58,924 nt of DNA from Pirellula sp. (GTDB lineage: Bacteria; Planctomycetota; Planctomycetia; Pirellulales; Pirellulaceae). The position numbers and the translations under genes were made by a program. Of the stretch, positions 1 through 8,226 are shown one piece after another. Location: positions 1 to 58,924 of the forward strand of contig JAIPFP010000004.1 in NCBI GenBank assembly GCA_021736575.1. The letters are read 5' to 3'. The notes beneath the pieces are model-generated. The model ran no database searches and was not told where the DNA came from. It saw nothing but the letters and a program-made list of their open reading frames with translations. Every line of letters starts with the position of its first letter. Within the stretch, counting starts at the first letter, position 1.

Positions 1-1
1 C

Positions 2-358
2 CACGAGACATTTGTCGTAAATGAAGACAAAGATGATTTCGATGAGGATGAGGATGAAGATGAGGATGATTTCGACGACGACGACGAGGAAGACGAAGAC
101 GACGATCTCGAAGAAGACGACGTAGAAGAAGTTGAGGTTGAGGAATTCGACGACGACGACGACGACGACGAAAAAGAGAAAGACAAAGACAAAGAAGAGG
201 ATGACGAGTGGGAAGAGGTTGAGGACGACGCCGAAGACGAAGACTCGGAGGAAGAGGACGAAGAAGACGAGGACTGGGACGATGATGACGACTGGGACGA
301 CGATGATGATGACGACGATGAGGACGAGGATGAGGATGAAGAAGAGGATTGGGATTGA
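2..358 (+). CDS. C-terminal acidic tail of a truncated protein
   Basis: The reading frame starting at base 2 is open from the window edge to a TGA at 356-358, so only the last 118 residues are visible. After a few ordinary residues the tail is almost wholly Asp and Glu, with Trp recurring in short DW or EW contexts and one small lysine patch (EKEKDKDKEED). The GAT/GAC/GAG/GAA composition gives a Thr/Arg-rich shadow ORF in another frame (132-401), which is not a gene. Such tails are disordered polyanions found on some nucleic-acid-associated, chaperone or metal-binding proteins, but the functional domain lies upstream and outside the window, so no function is proposed. The CDS is real because the frame has no stop for 118 codons and its biased composition is consistent from end to end. 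Confidence 0.7.
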   Translation, partial: HETFVVNEDKDDFDEDEDEDEDDFDDDDEEDEDDDLEEDDVEEVEVEEFDDDDDDDEKEKDKDKEEDDEWEEVEDDAEDEDSEEEDEEDEDWDDDDDWDDDDDDDDEDEDEDEEEDWD

Positions 359-474
359 TTCCTCGTTGCTGGTTCAATCCGTTGTTGTGAATATGCTGTA
401 AAGCCTCGCAGTATTGCGGATATCGCGGCTGTTTATTTTTCAACGACATTCACTTCGAAGGCACCAGACGCAGC

Positions 475-1365
475 ATGCCAAACGCCACTTGCTTTTTGGT
501 TGCGTATGCGTTGGTCTTAGTACTTGAGTTGGGGCGTTGGATCGGTCTTTCGCCTCGAGGAAAATCATGGCTGATGAAGTTGTTGATCGCAATGACTTCG
601 GTGGGCTTACTGACCCACACGCTTTATTTGCTGGATCGGGTATTTCTTTCGGCGGCTGCAAACGCACCGTGGCGATTCGTCTCGTCATGGCACGACTGGG
701 CAATCCTTTCCGCATGGGGGCTCGCAATCGCTTATGCAATCTTGTTGCTGCGACGCAGCGAGAGCTGGATCGGTTTGTTTGTCCTGCCGCTGCTGTTGAC
801 TCTCGTGGGCGTTTCGTTCGCGGTACCCAAAACCCAGCTTGGGGACGCTTCGTCTGCAACCCTTTGGAGGCTTGTGCATGGCGTCGCAATGACTCTCGGC
901 ACCATGCTCGTGACGCTGGGCTTCGCCATGGCGATCATGTACCTGATCCAAGAGTGGAGGCTGAAAAACAAACGCCCAAACAAAGGAGTCGTTCGGCTCC
1001 CCTCCCTGGAGTATCTGCAAACGTTTGGAAGTTTCTGTTTGTTGTTCAGTGCGGGGGCAATCGGCTTCGGCGTGGTTTCAGGCGTCATTATGAATCTCGT
1101 CCAAGATGGCCAAGTCAATTGGACCGATCGCGGAATCATATTTTCGGGTGGTCTTTTCCTATGGCTTGTTTTTGCCACCGCCGTTCAATGGCATCTTGCA
1201 AAGCGAGGTAAAGGACACTTCACCGCCTGGATGAACATTCTTTCCTTCGTAATCGTAGGGATCGCCATTGGATTGGTGGTCAGTACTCCACATGGCAATG
1301 AAGAATCCAAGACCGAATCGGTGAACCGCGCCCATCCGTCAGGCATCGTTGGGGGTGCTCTTTGA
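475..1365 (+). CDS. HemX/CcsA-like cytochrome c assembly membrane protein
   Basis: This is a 296-residue integral membrane protein with about eight hydrophobic segments. It resembles the CcsA/CcmC/HemX family (Cytochrom_C_asm). Family members either handle haem for c-type cytochrome maturation or, as HemX beside hemA in Bacillus, modulate glutamyl-tRNA reductase level. No WGxxW-type haem-handling motif is evident, which favours HemX-like over a true CcsA. Its stop overlaps the next start (TTGA at 1362-1365), so translation is probably coupled to hemA, and that neighbourhood is the best support for the call. The ATG at 475 begins directly with a hydrophobic segment; an AAGG lies about 13 bases upstream. 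The last 20 or so residues are hydrophilic and cytoplasm-like. Confidence 0.75.
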   Translation: MPNATCFLVAYALVLVLELGRWIGLSPRGKSWLMKLLIAMTSVGLLTHTLYLLDRVFLSAAANAPWRFVSSWHDWAILSAWGLAIAYAILLLRRSESWIGLFVLPLLLTLVGVSFAVPKTQLGDASSATLWRLVHGVAMTLGTMLVTLGFAMAIMYLIQEWRLKNKRPNKGVVRLPSLEYLQTFGSFCLLFSAGAIGFGVVSGVIMNLVQDGQVNWTDRGIIFSGGLFLWLVFATAVQWHLAKRGKGHFTAWMNILSFVIVGIAIGLVVSTPHGNEESKTESVNRAHPSGIVGGAL

Positions 1366-2639
1366 AATTTCGGATGCTTGGTTGCAGTCATCACTCGACG
1401 CCACTCGAAATAAGGGAGCTTCTTTCGTTTACCGACGAACAGTGCGCCGTCGCCCTTTCTAAGTTCCATGCACAATTTCCAGATTGCGAATGCGTCTTGC
1501 TAAACACCTGCAATCGTGTCGAGTTTTACGTTGGCGCTCAAGCGAATGTGGGCATTCCCACCATGGATGAATTGATTCAGTTCGTAACCGAATTTCATGG
1601 CCAGTCGGCGGCTCAATTTGATTCGTACTTCGTCAAACTGGAAGATGAGCGGGCGATCGAGCATTTGTTTTCAGTCGCCAGCAGCATCGATTCCATCGTC
1701 GTAGGCGAAACGCAAATCGCATCGCAGGTTCATCAAGCCTACAGTCGCGCTACGGCCGGCGGTTTTACGGGGCCAGCAATGCACACTGCATTTCAACATG
1801 CCAACCAAGTTGCAAAACGCGTCACGAACGAGACGGAAATACATCGCCGACGCATCAGCGTGCCAAGTGTCGCGGTAAGCGAGATCGCATCGGAGTTTTT
1901 TGAGCGATTCGACGACAAACAAATCGTTGTGATAGGCAGCGGCGAAATGGGCGTGGAAACGCTCCAGTACCTCAAAGGTGCTGGCGCAACCAAGATTACG
2001 ATCATCAATCGATCATCCGAACGAGCTCAACAAGTCGCGGAAAAATACAATGTTTCGTCGGCCGAATGGGACCGACTCGATGCATTGCTCGTCGACGCGG
2101 ATTTGGTTGTGAGCACCACTGGAGCAGCGCATCCCATTGTGACAGAGTCTCGCTTTCGACCCGTTGCTGCCGCCCGAAAGAAAGGGACTCTTCTGATTCT
2201 CGATTTGGCCGTACCTCGCGATTTTGAGGCCGCCATCGGGCGCTTGCCGGGTATCTATCTTTACTCCGTAGATGATCTGCAAACAGTCTGTGATCGAAAC
2301 CGATCCTTTCGCGAGCAACAATTGCCAAAAGCCCATCGCATTATTCGAGAGGAAGTCGATCGGTTGCTCGGAGACATGAAACATCGCTCCTCCAGTGCCA
2401 CGATTCGAGCCCTTCGAGAACAAGCCGATGAAATGAAGCAATCGGAATTGACTCGGCTGTTGAGCAAGCAAGCCATGCAACAATCCACCCCGGAAATGCA
2501 ACAAGAGATAGCCCAGTCCTTCGAACGATTGATCAACAAGATGTTGCATTCTCCACTTCAATCGATCCGCGATGTCGCACAAAGTGATCAGCGAGAAACA
2601 TTGGTTTCTGCTTTAAGAAAGCTCTTTCAATTGCGTTAG
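1362..2639 (+). CDS. hemA: glutamyl-tRNA reductase
   Basis: HemA reduces glutamyl-tRNA(Glu) to glutamate-1-semialdehyde with NADPH, the first committed step of C5-pathway tetrapyrrole synthesis. The 425 residues match the family length. Visible motifs are the N-terminal GCSHHSTPLEIRE, the active-site LLNTCNRVEFY with the nucleophilic Cys at about residue 50, the SSIDSIVVGETQI segment near 108-120, the Rossmann motif VVIGSGEMG near 188-196, and the helical C-terminal dimerisation domain. Two starts are possible: TTG at 1362, overlapping the upstream stop in TTGA, or ATG at 1374, giving a protein that begins MLGCSHH. The overlap makes coupling with the HemX-like gene likely. No later haem genes follow, so the hem genes are dispersed in this genome. 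Confidence 0.95.
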   Translation: MKFRMLGCSHHSTPLEIRELLSFTDEQCAVALSKFHAQFPDCECVLLNTCNRVEFYVGAQANVGIPTMDELIQFVTEFHGQSAAQFDSYFVKLEDERAIEHLFSVASSIDSIVVGETQIASQVHQAYSRATAGGFTGPAMHTAFQHANQVAKRVTNETEIHRRRISVPSVAVSEIASEFFERFDDKQIVVIGSGEMGVETLQYLKGAGATKITIINRSSERAQQVAEKYNVSSAEWDRLDALLVDADLVVSTTGAAHPIVTESRFRPVAAARKKGTLLILDLAVPRDFEAAIGRLPGIYLYSVDDLQTVCDRNRSFREQQLPKAHRIIREEVDRLLGDMKHRSSSATIRALREQADEMKQSELTRLLSKQAMQQSTPEMQQEIAQSFERLINKMLHSPLQSIRDVAQSDQRETLVSALRKLFQLR

Positions 2640-2818
2640 CCCGATCGATTAGGCTACAAGTCTTCGGTCCACAGGCACAAGGTGGTTTTGGTACCGTTTG
2701 CACGTTGGGACTCGCTCATGTTACACTCGTGTCTCCCGGTTGGACAATATCGATGTCCAACGATCATGTCCTACTTAGCAAAGCACCTACCAACCAGCGA
2801 AATGCTGAGGTGCCTATC

Positions 2819-3934
2819 ATGCAGTTAACGAAATTGAGACGAGCAATCGCTCACGAAGCAGCTCGACTGCTGTATCTAAACGAAGAATCCGAATACTACC
2901 GAGCAAAGCAAAAAGCTTCCAAGCGTTTGTGCCAAGGGTGGGTCAAACCGGCTGATCTGCCAACCAATGCAGAAATTCGGGATGCAGTGCAATCTCTGGC
3001 TCGCACCCATGAAGGACCGAAACGACTGGACGCCTTGCTTGATATGCGGCTATCGGCACTTCGCGTTATGCGGTTGGTTTCCAAATTTCATCCGAAACTC
3101 ATTGGCAGTGTGCTTACGGGCCATGTACGCCAAGGCTCGGACATCGATATCCATGTTTTTTCTGATAGCTTCGAATCTATTGCAAATTGCTTTGATCTAG
3201 AGTGTATTCCGTACGAAATTGAACGGAAAAAGGTTCGCAAGGATGGTATCGAAACGACGTACACACATATCCACGTCCGAGAAGTTTACCCCATCGAACT
3301 GACTGTCTACCGCGACGCGATGCGAAGCCACGTGTTTACGAGTTCGATCACATGCAAAGCAATCGAACGCGCCAGCATGCATCAGCTTGAGGAGTTGTTG
3401 CGATACGAATATCCCAATCTCAATGTGGAACATCAACTGAACGAGTTGAACGAAACGCCGGATCCCTTTCAAGTCTACTATGCTTTGCTGCTGCCGCTTG
3501 AGAATGTAAAGCAGCATCCCAAAACCCACCCAGAGGGTGACGCGTTGTATCACAGCCTGCAAGTCTACGATTTGGCCTGCGATGAAATGCCATATGACGA
3601 GGAGTTCTTGCTTGCCGCGTTGCTCCATGATGTGGGTAAGGGGATTGACTCAACGGCACATGTTGAATCTGCACTGGAGGCGCTTGATGGCATGATCTCA
3701 GAGCGTACGCATTGGCTGATTTTAAACCATATGGAAGCCCATCGAATTTACGATGGCACCCTTGGTTCGCGCGCGCACCGAAGATTGCGAGAAAACGAAA
3801 GCTATGGTGAGTTGATTTTGCTCTCGGAATGCGATCGAGCAGGTCGTGTTGCGGGAGTTGAGACCTCAACCCTCGAGGATGCAATCGACTATATTCGCTC
3901 TCTGGGAGACGAAGATTGGAGCAGGAATCGATGA
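2819..3934 (+). CDS. nucleotidyltransferase-HD domain fusion protein
   Basis: This 371-residue protein joins a polymerase-beta-type nucleotidyltransferase domain (about residues 60-190) to an HD domain (about 240-360). The NT core shows GSVLTGHVRQGSDIDIHVF, with the catalytic SDID acidic pair near residue 107. The HD part shows an initial His in LYHSLQVYDLA, then ALLHDVGKG near 270 and LILNHMEAHR further on, which are metal-binding HD residues. The organisation recalls the CCA-adding/GlnD type of NT-HD proteins, but the protein is too short for GlnD and lacks the tRNA-binding region of a CCA enzyme, so the substrate is unknown. I chose ATG 2819 because GAGG lies eight bases upstream; the frame is open back to 2705. 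The stop codon lies inside the first unit of a 15-bp tandem repeat, so the last residues are repeat-derived. Confidence 0.75.
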   Translation: MQLTKLRRAIAHEAARLLYLNEESEYYRAKQKASKRLCQGWVKPADLPTNAEIRDAVQSLARTHEGPKRLDALLDMRLSALRVMRLVSKFHPKLIGSVLTGHVRQGSDIDIHVFSDSFESIANCFDLECIPYEIERKKVRKDGIETTYTHIHVREVYPIELTVYRDAMRSHVFTSSITCKAIERASMHQLEELLRYEYPNLNVEHQLNELNETPDPFQVYYALLLPLENVKQHPKTHPEGDALYHSLQVYDLACDEMPYDEEFLLAALLHDVGKGIDSTAHVESALEALDGMISERTHWLILNHMEAHRIYDGTLGSRAHRRLRENESYGELILLSECDRAGRVAGVETSTLEDAIDYIRSLGDEDWSRNR

Positions 3935-4030
3935 GCCAATAATCGATGAGCCAATAATCGATGAGCCAATAATCGATGAGCCAATAATCGATGAGCCAAT
4001 AATCGATGAGCCAATAATCGATGAGCCAAT
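3926..4030 (+). repeat. 15-bp tandem repeat, seven copies, over a stop codon
   Basis: Seven perfect head-to-tail copies of AATCGATGAGCCAAT run from 3926 to 4030, followed by one degenerate copy (4031-4045). The TGA of the NT-HD gene lies in the first unit. The unit is a multiple of three, so other frames stay open on both strands and produce several spurious ORFs. Perfect identity implies recent slippage expansion. Confidence 0.95.
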
Positions 4031-4068
4031 AACCGAGGAGACAATGGTGGAATTCGCCAAGAGATGTC

Positions 4069-4113
4069 AAAAAAAAAGGGCGACTTGCCCATGAAGGCAA
4101 ATCACCCTTTTTT
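4069..4113. terminator. bidirectional intrinsic terminator
   Basis: An A-run (4069-4077) leads into GGGCGACTTGCC, a short loop, then GGCAAATCACCC and a T-run (4108-4113). The stem lies between two convergent genes. Read on the minus strand the two imperfect positions become G:U pairs, so the hairpin is complete for the leftward lipoprotein transcript and it ends in a long U tract. On the plus strand the same positions are C:A mismatches, but the structure should still work. Confidence 0.85.
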
Positions 4114-4212
4114 ACGTAGACGGGAAGCAAAGTTTCCTAAGATTGCGTTGCCAAGCAGTCCTTGGTAACGAGAGTCATATCACTAGGCGTTATTTCTTGG
4201 AAACGAATTGCT

Positions 4213-4785
4213 TTAGTAGGGACTGGATGCACCGGTATCTGGATCGCCAACCATGTGGAAGTGATTATGGTCGATATAGATAACTTCAACCGCTTCTTTG
4301 TCCTCTAGGGTGTACGGAACGGGCCAGCCATTGATGGTCCGCTCTTCGAAGTAGACCGTGCACTTGTAGTGAGCGTGGTGCAGTTGAGCGAATCCGATCA
4401 ACGGAACGAAGCGTGGATCGTCGATGTAATCCGCAATCTTCTCCTTGACGATACGAACGCGATTGCGTTGCCTTTCCCAGAGCAAAGGAACACCACCTCG
4501 TAGCGGTCTGGCCTTTTCCAGTGCATGAACGACTTCGTCATCGCTTGGCGGGTCGATCGCTGCCACTGGGCCACCGGCGGTTAGCGGTCCCATGATGGGA
4601 ACACGTGCGTATCGTTCGTGAATATGAAATTGAACTTCTTCCGAGTCTTGGAAGTAAGGACTGATTGGAATCGGAACACCCCAAGGCCCCAGCCCCATGT
4701 TTGATAGACCGACACAGCCAGTCTGTGAACCAACCGTTGCTAATAAAAGTAAACTAAGAATTTGTCGGAAACGCTTGCAGGACAT
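4213..4785 (-). CDS. planctomycete lipoprotein of unknown function
   Basis: This 190-residue protein begins MSCKRFRQILSLLLLATV and runs into a lipobox-like SQTGC, so it is probably exported and acylated at that Cys (about residue 24). The mature part is soluble, with a proline-rich start and many aromatic residues and histidines near its end (YIDHNHFHMVGDP). I recognise no catalytic motif. I prefer the ATG at 4785 to the upstream start at 4830 because AGAAGGG sits eight bases before it and the signal peptide then starts correctly. It is transcribed alone, convergent with the NT-HD gene, and shares the terminator at 4069-4113. Confidence 0.7.
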   Translation of the reverse strand: MSCKRFRQILSLLLLATVGSQTGCVGLSNMGLGPWGVPIPISPYFQDSEEVQFHIHERYARVPIMGPLTAGGPVAAIDPPSDDEVVHALEKARPLRGGVPLLWERQRNRVRIVKEKIADYIDDPRFVPLIGFAQLHHAHYKCTVYFEERTINGWPVPYTLEDKEAVEVIYIDHNHFHMVGDPDTGASSPY

Positions 4786-5038
4786 TGGTTTAACCCTTCT
4801 CGTGTCGGAGACGATAGACTCGTCGAACACAATGAGTTTCGGCGAACGTCGTGGTAAAACTTGCGGATTTTTCCGACTACAACGAAAATTCCTTACAAAC
4901 GGATTGCAAGCAATTGACCGAGTGTAGCAGCTTCGATCAAAGTAAGCTTGTCAAACGGCACGCTCTCAAATAACTTCTAAGTGATAGCAATCGGTCCGAA
5001 GTTCCATCCCCCCACTAAGAACCCATTTGAAACCCATT

Positions 5039-5350
5039 ATGGCCCACCTCTCGCACATGGTCTACTTCACTCTCAACGACGATTCCGAGGCGAAGGTGCT
5101 GGAGTTGGTGGATGCGTGCAAGCATTACCTGGACAACCACCCCGGACTTGTCCATTTTTCCGTGGGAACCCTGAACAAAGAGTTGGCTCGACCGGTCAAC
5201 GATCGCGGCTACCAAGTCGCAATCAACGTGATATTCGATAGCCGTGAATCGCACGATCTTTATCAAGTTGCTCCACGCCATCTGCAATTCATCGCTGAGC
5301 AAAAATACAATTGGAAGCAAGCTCGCGTCTTCGATTCGGATTTAGTCTAA
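5039..5350 (+). CDS. Dabb (stress-responsive A/B barrel) family protein
   Basis: This 103-residue protein matches the Dabb dimeric alpha/beta-barrel family in length and pattern. It begins MAHLSHMVYFTLND, has the LxHFSVGTL strand near residue 42, and the typical SRESHDLYQVAPRHLQFI helix near 70-88. Family members are small ferredoxin-like-fold proteins, some of them monooxygenase-like or stress-induced; the role of most is unknown. ATG 5039 is preferred over a TTG at 5027 because Dabb proteins start directly with the first strand. Its stop lies two bases before trpC, so the two genes are almost certainly cotranscribed, although no functional link to tryptophan synthesis is evident. Confidence 0.8.
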   Translation: MAHLSHMVYFTLNDDSEAKVLELVDACKHYLDNHPGLVHFSVGTLNKELARPVNDRGYQVAINVIFDSRESHDLYQVAPRHLQFIAEQKYNWKQARVFDSDLV

Positions 5351-5352
5351 AA

Positions 5353-6147
5353 ATGACGACCGTTTTAGACCGAATCGTTGCCAACAAACGAGAAGAGATC
5401 GCATACGCTAAAACACAGCGAGACCTAGGCTCGCTTGTTCAAGCAGCCTTGCAAGGTCCAGAAATTCGTAGCTTCATCAATGCCTTACGAGGCCACGACT
5501 ACGTTCGGCTGATCGCGGAAGTGAAGCGCGCAAGTCCGTCGAAGGGGCTGATTCGTCCACAATTTGAACCCATTGACATTGCGTTGGCTTATCAAGCCGG
5601 CGGTGCCGCAGCTATTAGTGTTCTGACCGATGAACCGTTCTTTCAAGGTAGACTCGACTACCTGACTGCAATCCGCAATCGCGTTGATATCCCTGTCCTT
5701 CGCAAAGACTTCATTCTTGATCCGTACCAAGTTTACGAGGCAAGGGTTGCGGGTGCCGACGCAGTGCTGCTTATCGCGGAATGTTTGGAAGGTGACGAGC
5801 TGAACGAACTGTTTGAATTGATCGAGCAGCTTGGAATGACAGCATTGATTGAGCTCTATGATCCGATTCACTTAGAGCGAGTTTTGGCGACAGGTACCAA
5901 GCTGGTTGGTGTGAACAATCGCGACTTGCATACGTTCGCGGTTGACCTAGAGCATGTGATTCTTTTGCGCGAGCAGATTCCCGAAGACGTGGTGGTCGTG
6001 GCTGAGAGCGGGATATTCACGGCGACGGATGTTCACAAGATTCACTGTGCCAACATCCAAGCAATGCTTGTAGGGGAATCTTTAATGCGCCAACACGACA
6101 TCAAACAAGCTGTGATCAGCCTACTGCAACCCTCTTTTGCTGAGTAG
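5353..6147 (+). CDS. trpC: indole-3-glycerol-phosphate synthase
   Basis: TrpC closes the ring of carboxyphenylamino-deoxyribulose phosphate with loss of CO2 and water, giving indole-3-glycerol phosphate in tryptophan synthesis. The 264 residues are the usual length for a monofunctional TIM-barrel enzyme. Motifs visible in order: IAEVKRASPSKG (catalytic Lys near 58), ISVLTDEPFFQG, PVLRKDFILDPYQV (catalytic Lys), ALIELYD, VGVNNRDLHTF, VVAESGI and AMLVGESLM (phosphate-binding glycines). ATG 5353 is chosen; the frame continues upstream, but only into the Dabb gene. It stands apart from other trp genes, and the only visible partner is the Dabb gene two bases upstream. Confidence 0.96.
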   Translation: MTTVLDRIVANKREEIAYAKTQRDLGSLVQAALQGPEIRSFINALRGHDYVRLIAEVKRASPSKGLIRPQFEPIDIALAYQAGGAAAISVLTDEPFFQGRLDYLTAIRNRVDIPVLRKDFILDPYQVYEARVAGADAVLLIAECLEGDELNELFELIEQLGMTALIELYDPIHLERVLATGTKLVGVNNRDLHTFAVDLEHVILLREQIPEDVVVVAESGIFTATDVHKIHCANIQAMLVGESLMRQHDIKQAVISLLQPSFAE

Positions 6148-6308
6148 CTCGCGATCCGTCTTGACCCGGATTTCGCGAACTTCGTACACTACCCGACTTA
6201 CGCAGCTATCTCGAGCCAGTAACGATCCGAAGCCACGATGGCCGACGACTGGTGAGAATTCATCGTGGGCGACCCAACATTAGCCCCGCATTTTCATGAG
6301 GAAAACCA

Positions 6309-8216
6309 ATGCGTCTGTCAACTCAAACTCAGCGTCGGGCCAAGGTTCGAAACACACTATTGCTGGCCGCAATGAGTCCGCTTGCTTTTTCGCTCGTTTC
6401 GACACAAGCGATTGCCCAAGGGACGTTGCGTGGCAAAACCCAGAATACAAAAACGGTACCGGCAACTCCCGCCTCATCAAGTAAGACGTTGGCGGACAAC
6501 CCGAACGCGGGTCCAGCCGTCGTTGCTACGGTCAATGGTACTCCGATTTCATTGAGTGAACTGGCCGTTCAATGCCGCAGTCGTTTTGGAACGGATGTGC
6601 TCGAGGATCTGGTCAACAAGACTCTGATTTTGCAAGCCTGCCAAGCCCAAAAAATCACAGTCACGCAAAAGGATATCGATGACGAGATCGGGAGAACGGC
6701 AAGCAAATTCAATCTCTCGACCACGATGTATCTGAAGTTGATCGAAGACGAACGCAACATTTCGCCGGAACAATACGCGTCCGATGTGATTTGGCCCATG
6801 ATTGCACTTCGAGGGCTATCACGAGACAAGATCAACGTTACCCCTCAGGAAATTGATCAAGCCTTTCAGAGCGAATTCGGCCCCAAAGTACAAGTCCGGA
6901 TGATCGCGAGTAAAGATCCCCAGAAGATCGCAAAACTACGTCAAGACGCCTTGGCCAATCCTGCTAGTTTTAAAACGTTGGCCAAGGATCACAGCGAAGA
7001 CCAAGCCAGTGCAAGTGTCGAAGGTCTCCTGCCGCCCATCCGACGTTTTATTGGAGATGACGAACTGGAAGCAATCGCATTTGGACTTCAACCAGATCAA
7101 ATTTCGAAGGTGTTCGCTGCCGGCGAGATTAACGTCGTGCTGCAGTGCGTGAAGCACTTGCCAGCCTCGAATCCGCCCGTTGCACAAATGCAAGAGATAC
7201 AGAATCGAATCAAGGCAGAACTTGAAGACTACAAGTTGCGAGGAATGGCAGAAAGCGTTTATACCACTTTGCGACAATCGAGCGGCGTTATCGTGGTGCA
7301 CGGCAACTCAGAACTCGAAGCCCAATATCCGGGTGTTGCGGCTATCGTCAACAAGCAGAGCATTCCTATGCAACGCTTTGATGAAGCTTGCGTGAAGCGG
7401 CATGGAGGGCAGATTCTCGAAGGGGAAATCAATCGCAAGTTGATTGAAGACGCGTTAAAGAAGTATGGCTTTCAAGTGTCACAAGAGGACATCAACGCCG
7501 AAATCAATCGAGCAGCGGACTACTTTGGATTTATCAACAAGGATGGTTCACCCAATATTCAGGAATGGATGAAGCATGTCATGGCCGAAGATGGCGTCTC
7601 GATGGAAGTCTATATCCATGACGCGATTTGGCCGACCGTTGCACTCAAGAAATTGATCGAAGGAAAAGTACAGGTCACGGACGAGGACCTCAAGAAGGGT
7701 TTCGATTCGAACTACGGGGCGCGAGCCGAAGTGTTGGCAGTCGTGCTCAGCAACCAACGCACCGCCCAAAGCGTTTGGGAAATGGCGAGAGGAAACAACT
7801 CCGAGGAGTATTTTGGCCAACTGGCAAATCAATACTCGGTGGAACCAAGTTCCAAGAGCAATTTCGGCAAAGTACCGCCGCTGCGTCGCTTCAGTGGCCA
7901 ACCCAATCTTGAGAAGGCCGCGTTTGAACTCAAGCCAGGTGAGATCTCGGGAATCATTGAGGTCGGTGGGCAATACGTGATCCTAAAATGCCAAGGCCAA
8001 ACGACGCCTGTCGTCACCGACTTCAATGCGGTTAAGGGGGAGTTGTACAAGGACATCATGGAAAAGAAACAGCGGATTGCAATGGACAGTTACTTGTCGA
8101 AGTTGCTCGGGGACGCGCAGATCGCAAATTTCCTTTCGCCAAAGAAGAGCCGAGCGGGCAAGGTAGAAACACAAGCTGCGATCGACGCCCTCAATCAGGA
8201 AACCAAGAAACGATAG
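6309..8216 (+). CDS. periplasmic foldase with two SurA/parvulin repeats
   Basis: This 635-residue exported protein has a signal sequence near residues 13-37 ending around AIAQG. It then carries two copies of the same module. Copy 1 (about 75-330) starts VATVNGTPISLSELA; copy 2 (about 340-600) starts VAAIVNKQSIPMQRFDEA. Each copy has a SurA-type helical chaperone segment with the shared D(V/A)IWPxxALxxL stretch, followed by a parvulin-like domain with LLPPIRRF or VPPLRRF. The family role is outer-membrane or secreted protein folding, as peptidyl-prolyl isomerase or chaperone. GAGGA upstream of ATG 6309 supports the start. Whether both parvulin domains are catalytic cannot be judged by eye. It may form a unit with the gene 10 bases downstream. 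Confidence 0.85.
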   Translation: MRLSTQTQRRAKVRNTLLLAAMSPLAFSLVSTQAIAQGTLRGKTQNTKTVPATPASSSKTLADNPNAGPAVVATVNGTPISLSELAVQCRSRFGTDVLEDLVNKTLILQACQAQKITVTQKDIDDEIGRTASKFNLSTTMYLKLIEDERNISPEQYASDVIWPMIALRGLSRDKINVTPQEIDQAFQSEFGPKVQVRMIASKDPQKIAKLRQDALANPASFKTLAKDHSEDQASASVEGLLPPIRRFIGDDELEAIAFGLQPDQISKVFAAGEINVVLQCVKHLPASNPPVAQMQEIQNRIKAELEDYKLRGMAESVYTTLRQSSGVIVVHGNSELEAQYPGVAAIVNKQSIPMQRFDEACVKRHGGQILEGEINRKLIEDALKKYGFQVSQEDINAEINRAADYFGFINKDGSPNIQEWMKHVMAEDGVSMEVYIHDAIWPTVALKKLIEGKVQVTDEDLKKGFDSNYGARAEVLAVVLSNQRTAQSVWEMARGNNSEEYFGQLANQYSVEPSSKSNFGKVPPLRRFSGQPNLEKAAFELKPGEISGIIEVGGQYVILKCQGQTTPVVTDFNAVKGELYKDIMEKKQRIAMDSYLSKLLGDAQIANFLSPKKSRAGKVETQAAIDALNQETKKR

Positions 8217-8226
8217 ACCTGTTCTT

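Noticed and set aside
132-401. 89-residue Thr/Arg/Lys-rich ORF at the window start
   Set aside because: It is the +1 shadow of the Asp/Glu-rich frame ending at 358; the GAC/GAT/GAG composition read out of frame gives this pattern.
3926-4045. Possible CRISPR array
   Set aside because: The repeat is 15 bp, head-to-tail, with no spacers and no cas genes nearby.
3420-4130. 236-residue minus-strand ORF with YWLID repeats
   Set aside because: Its length comes from the 15-bp array, which has no stops in several frames, and it lies antisense to the NT-HD gene.
6148-6308. Possible riboswitch or small RNA between trpC and the foldase gene
   Set aside because: There is a weak CGCGATCCG/CGGATTTCGCG inverted repeat but no recognisable aptamer core and no T-run.
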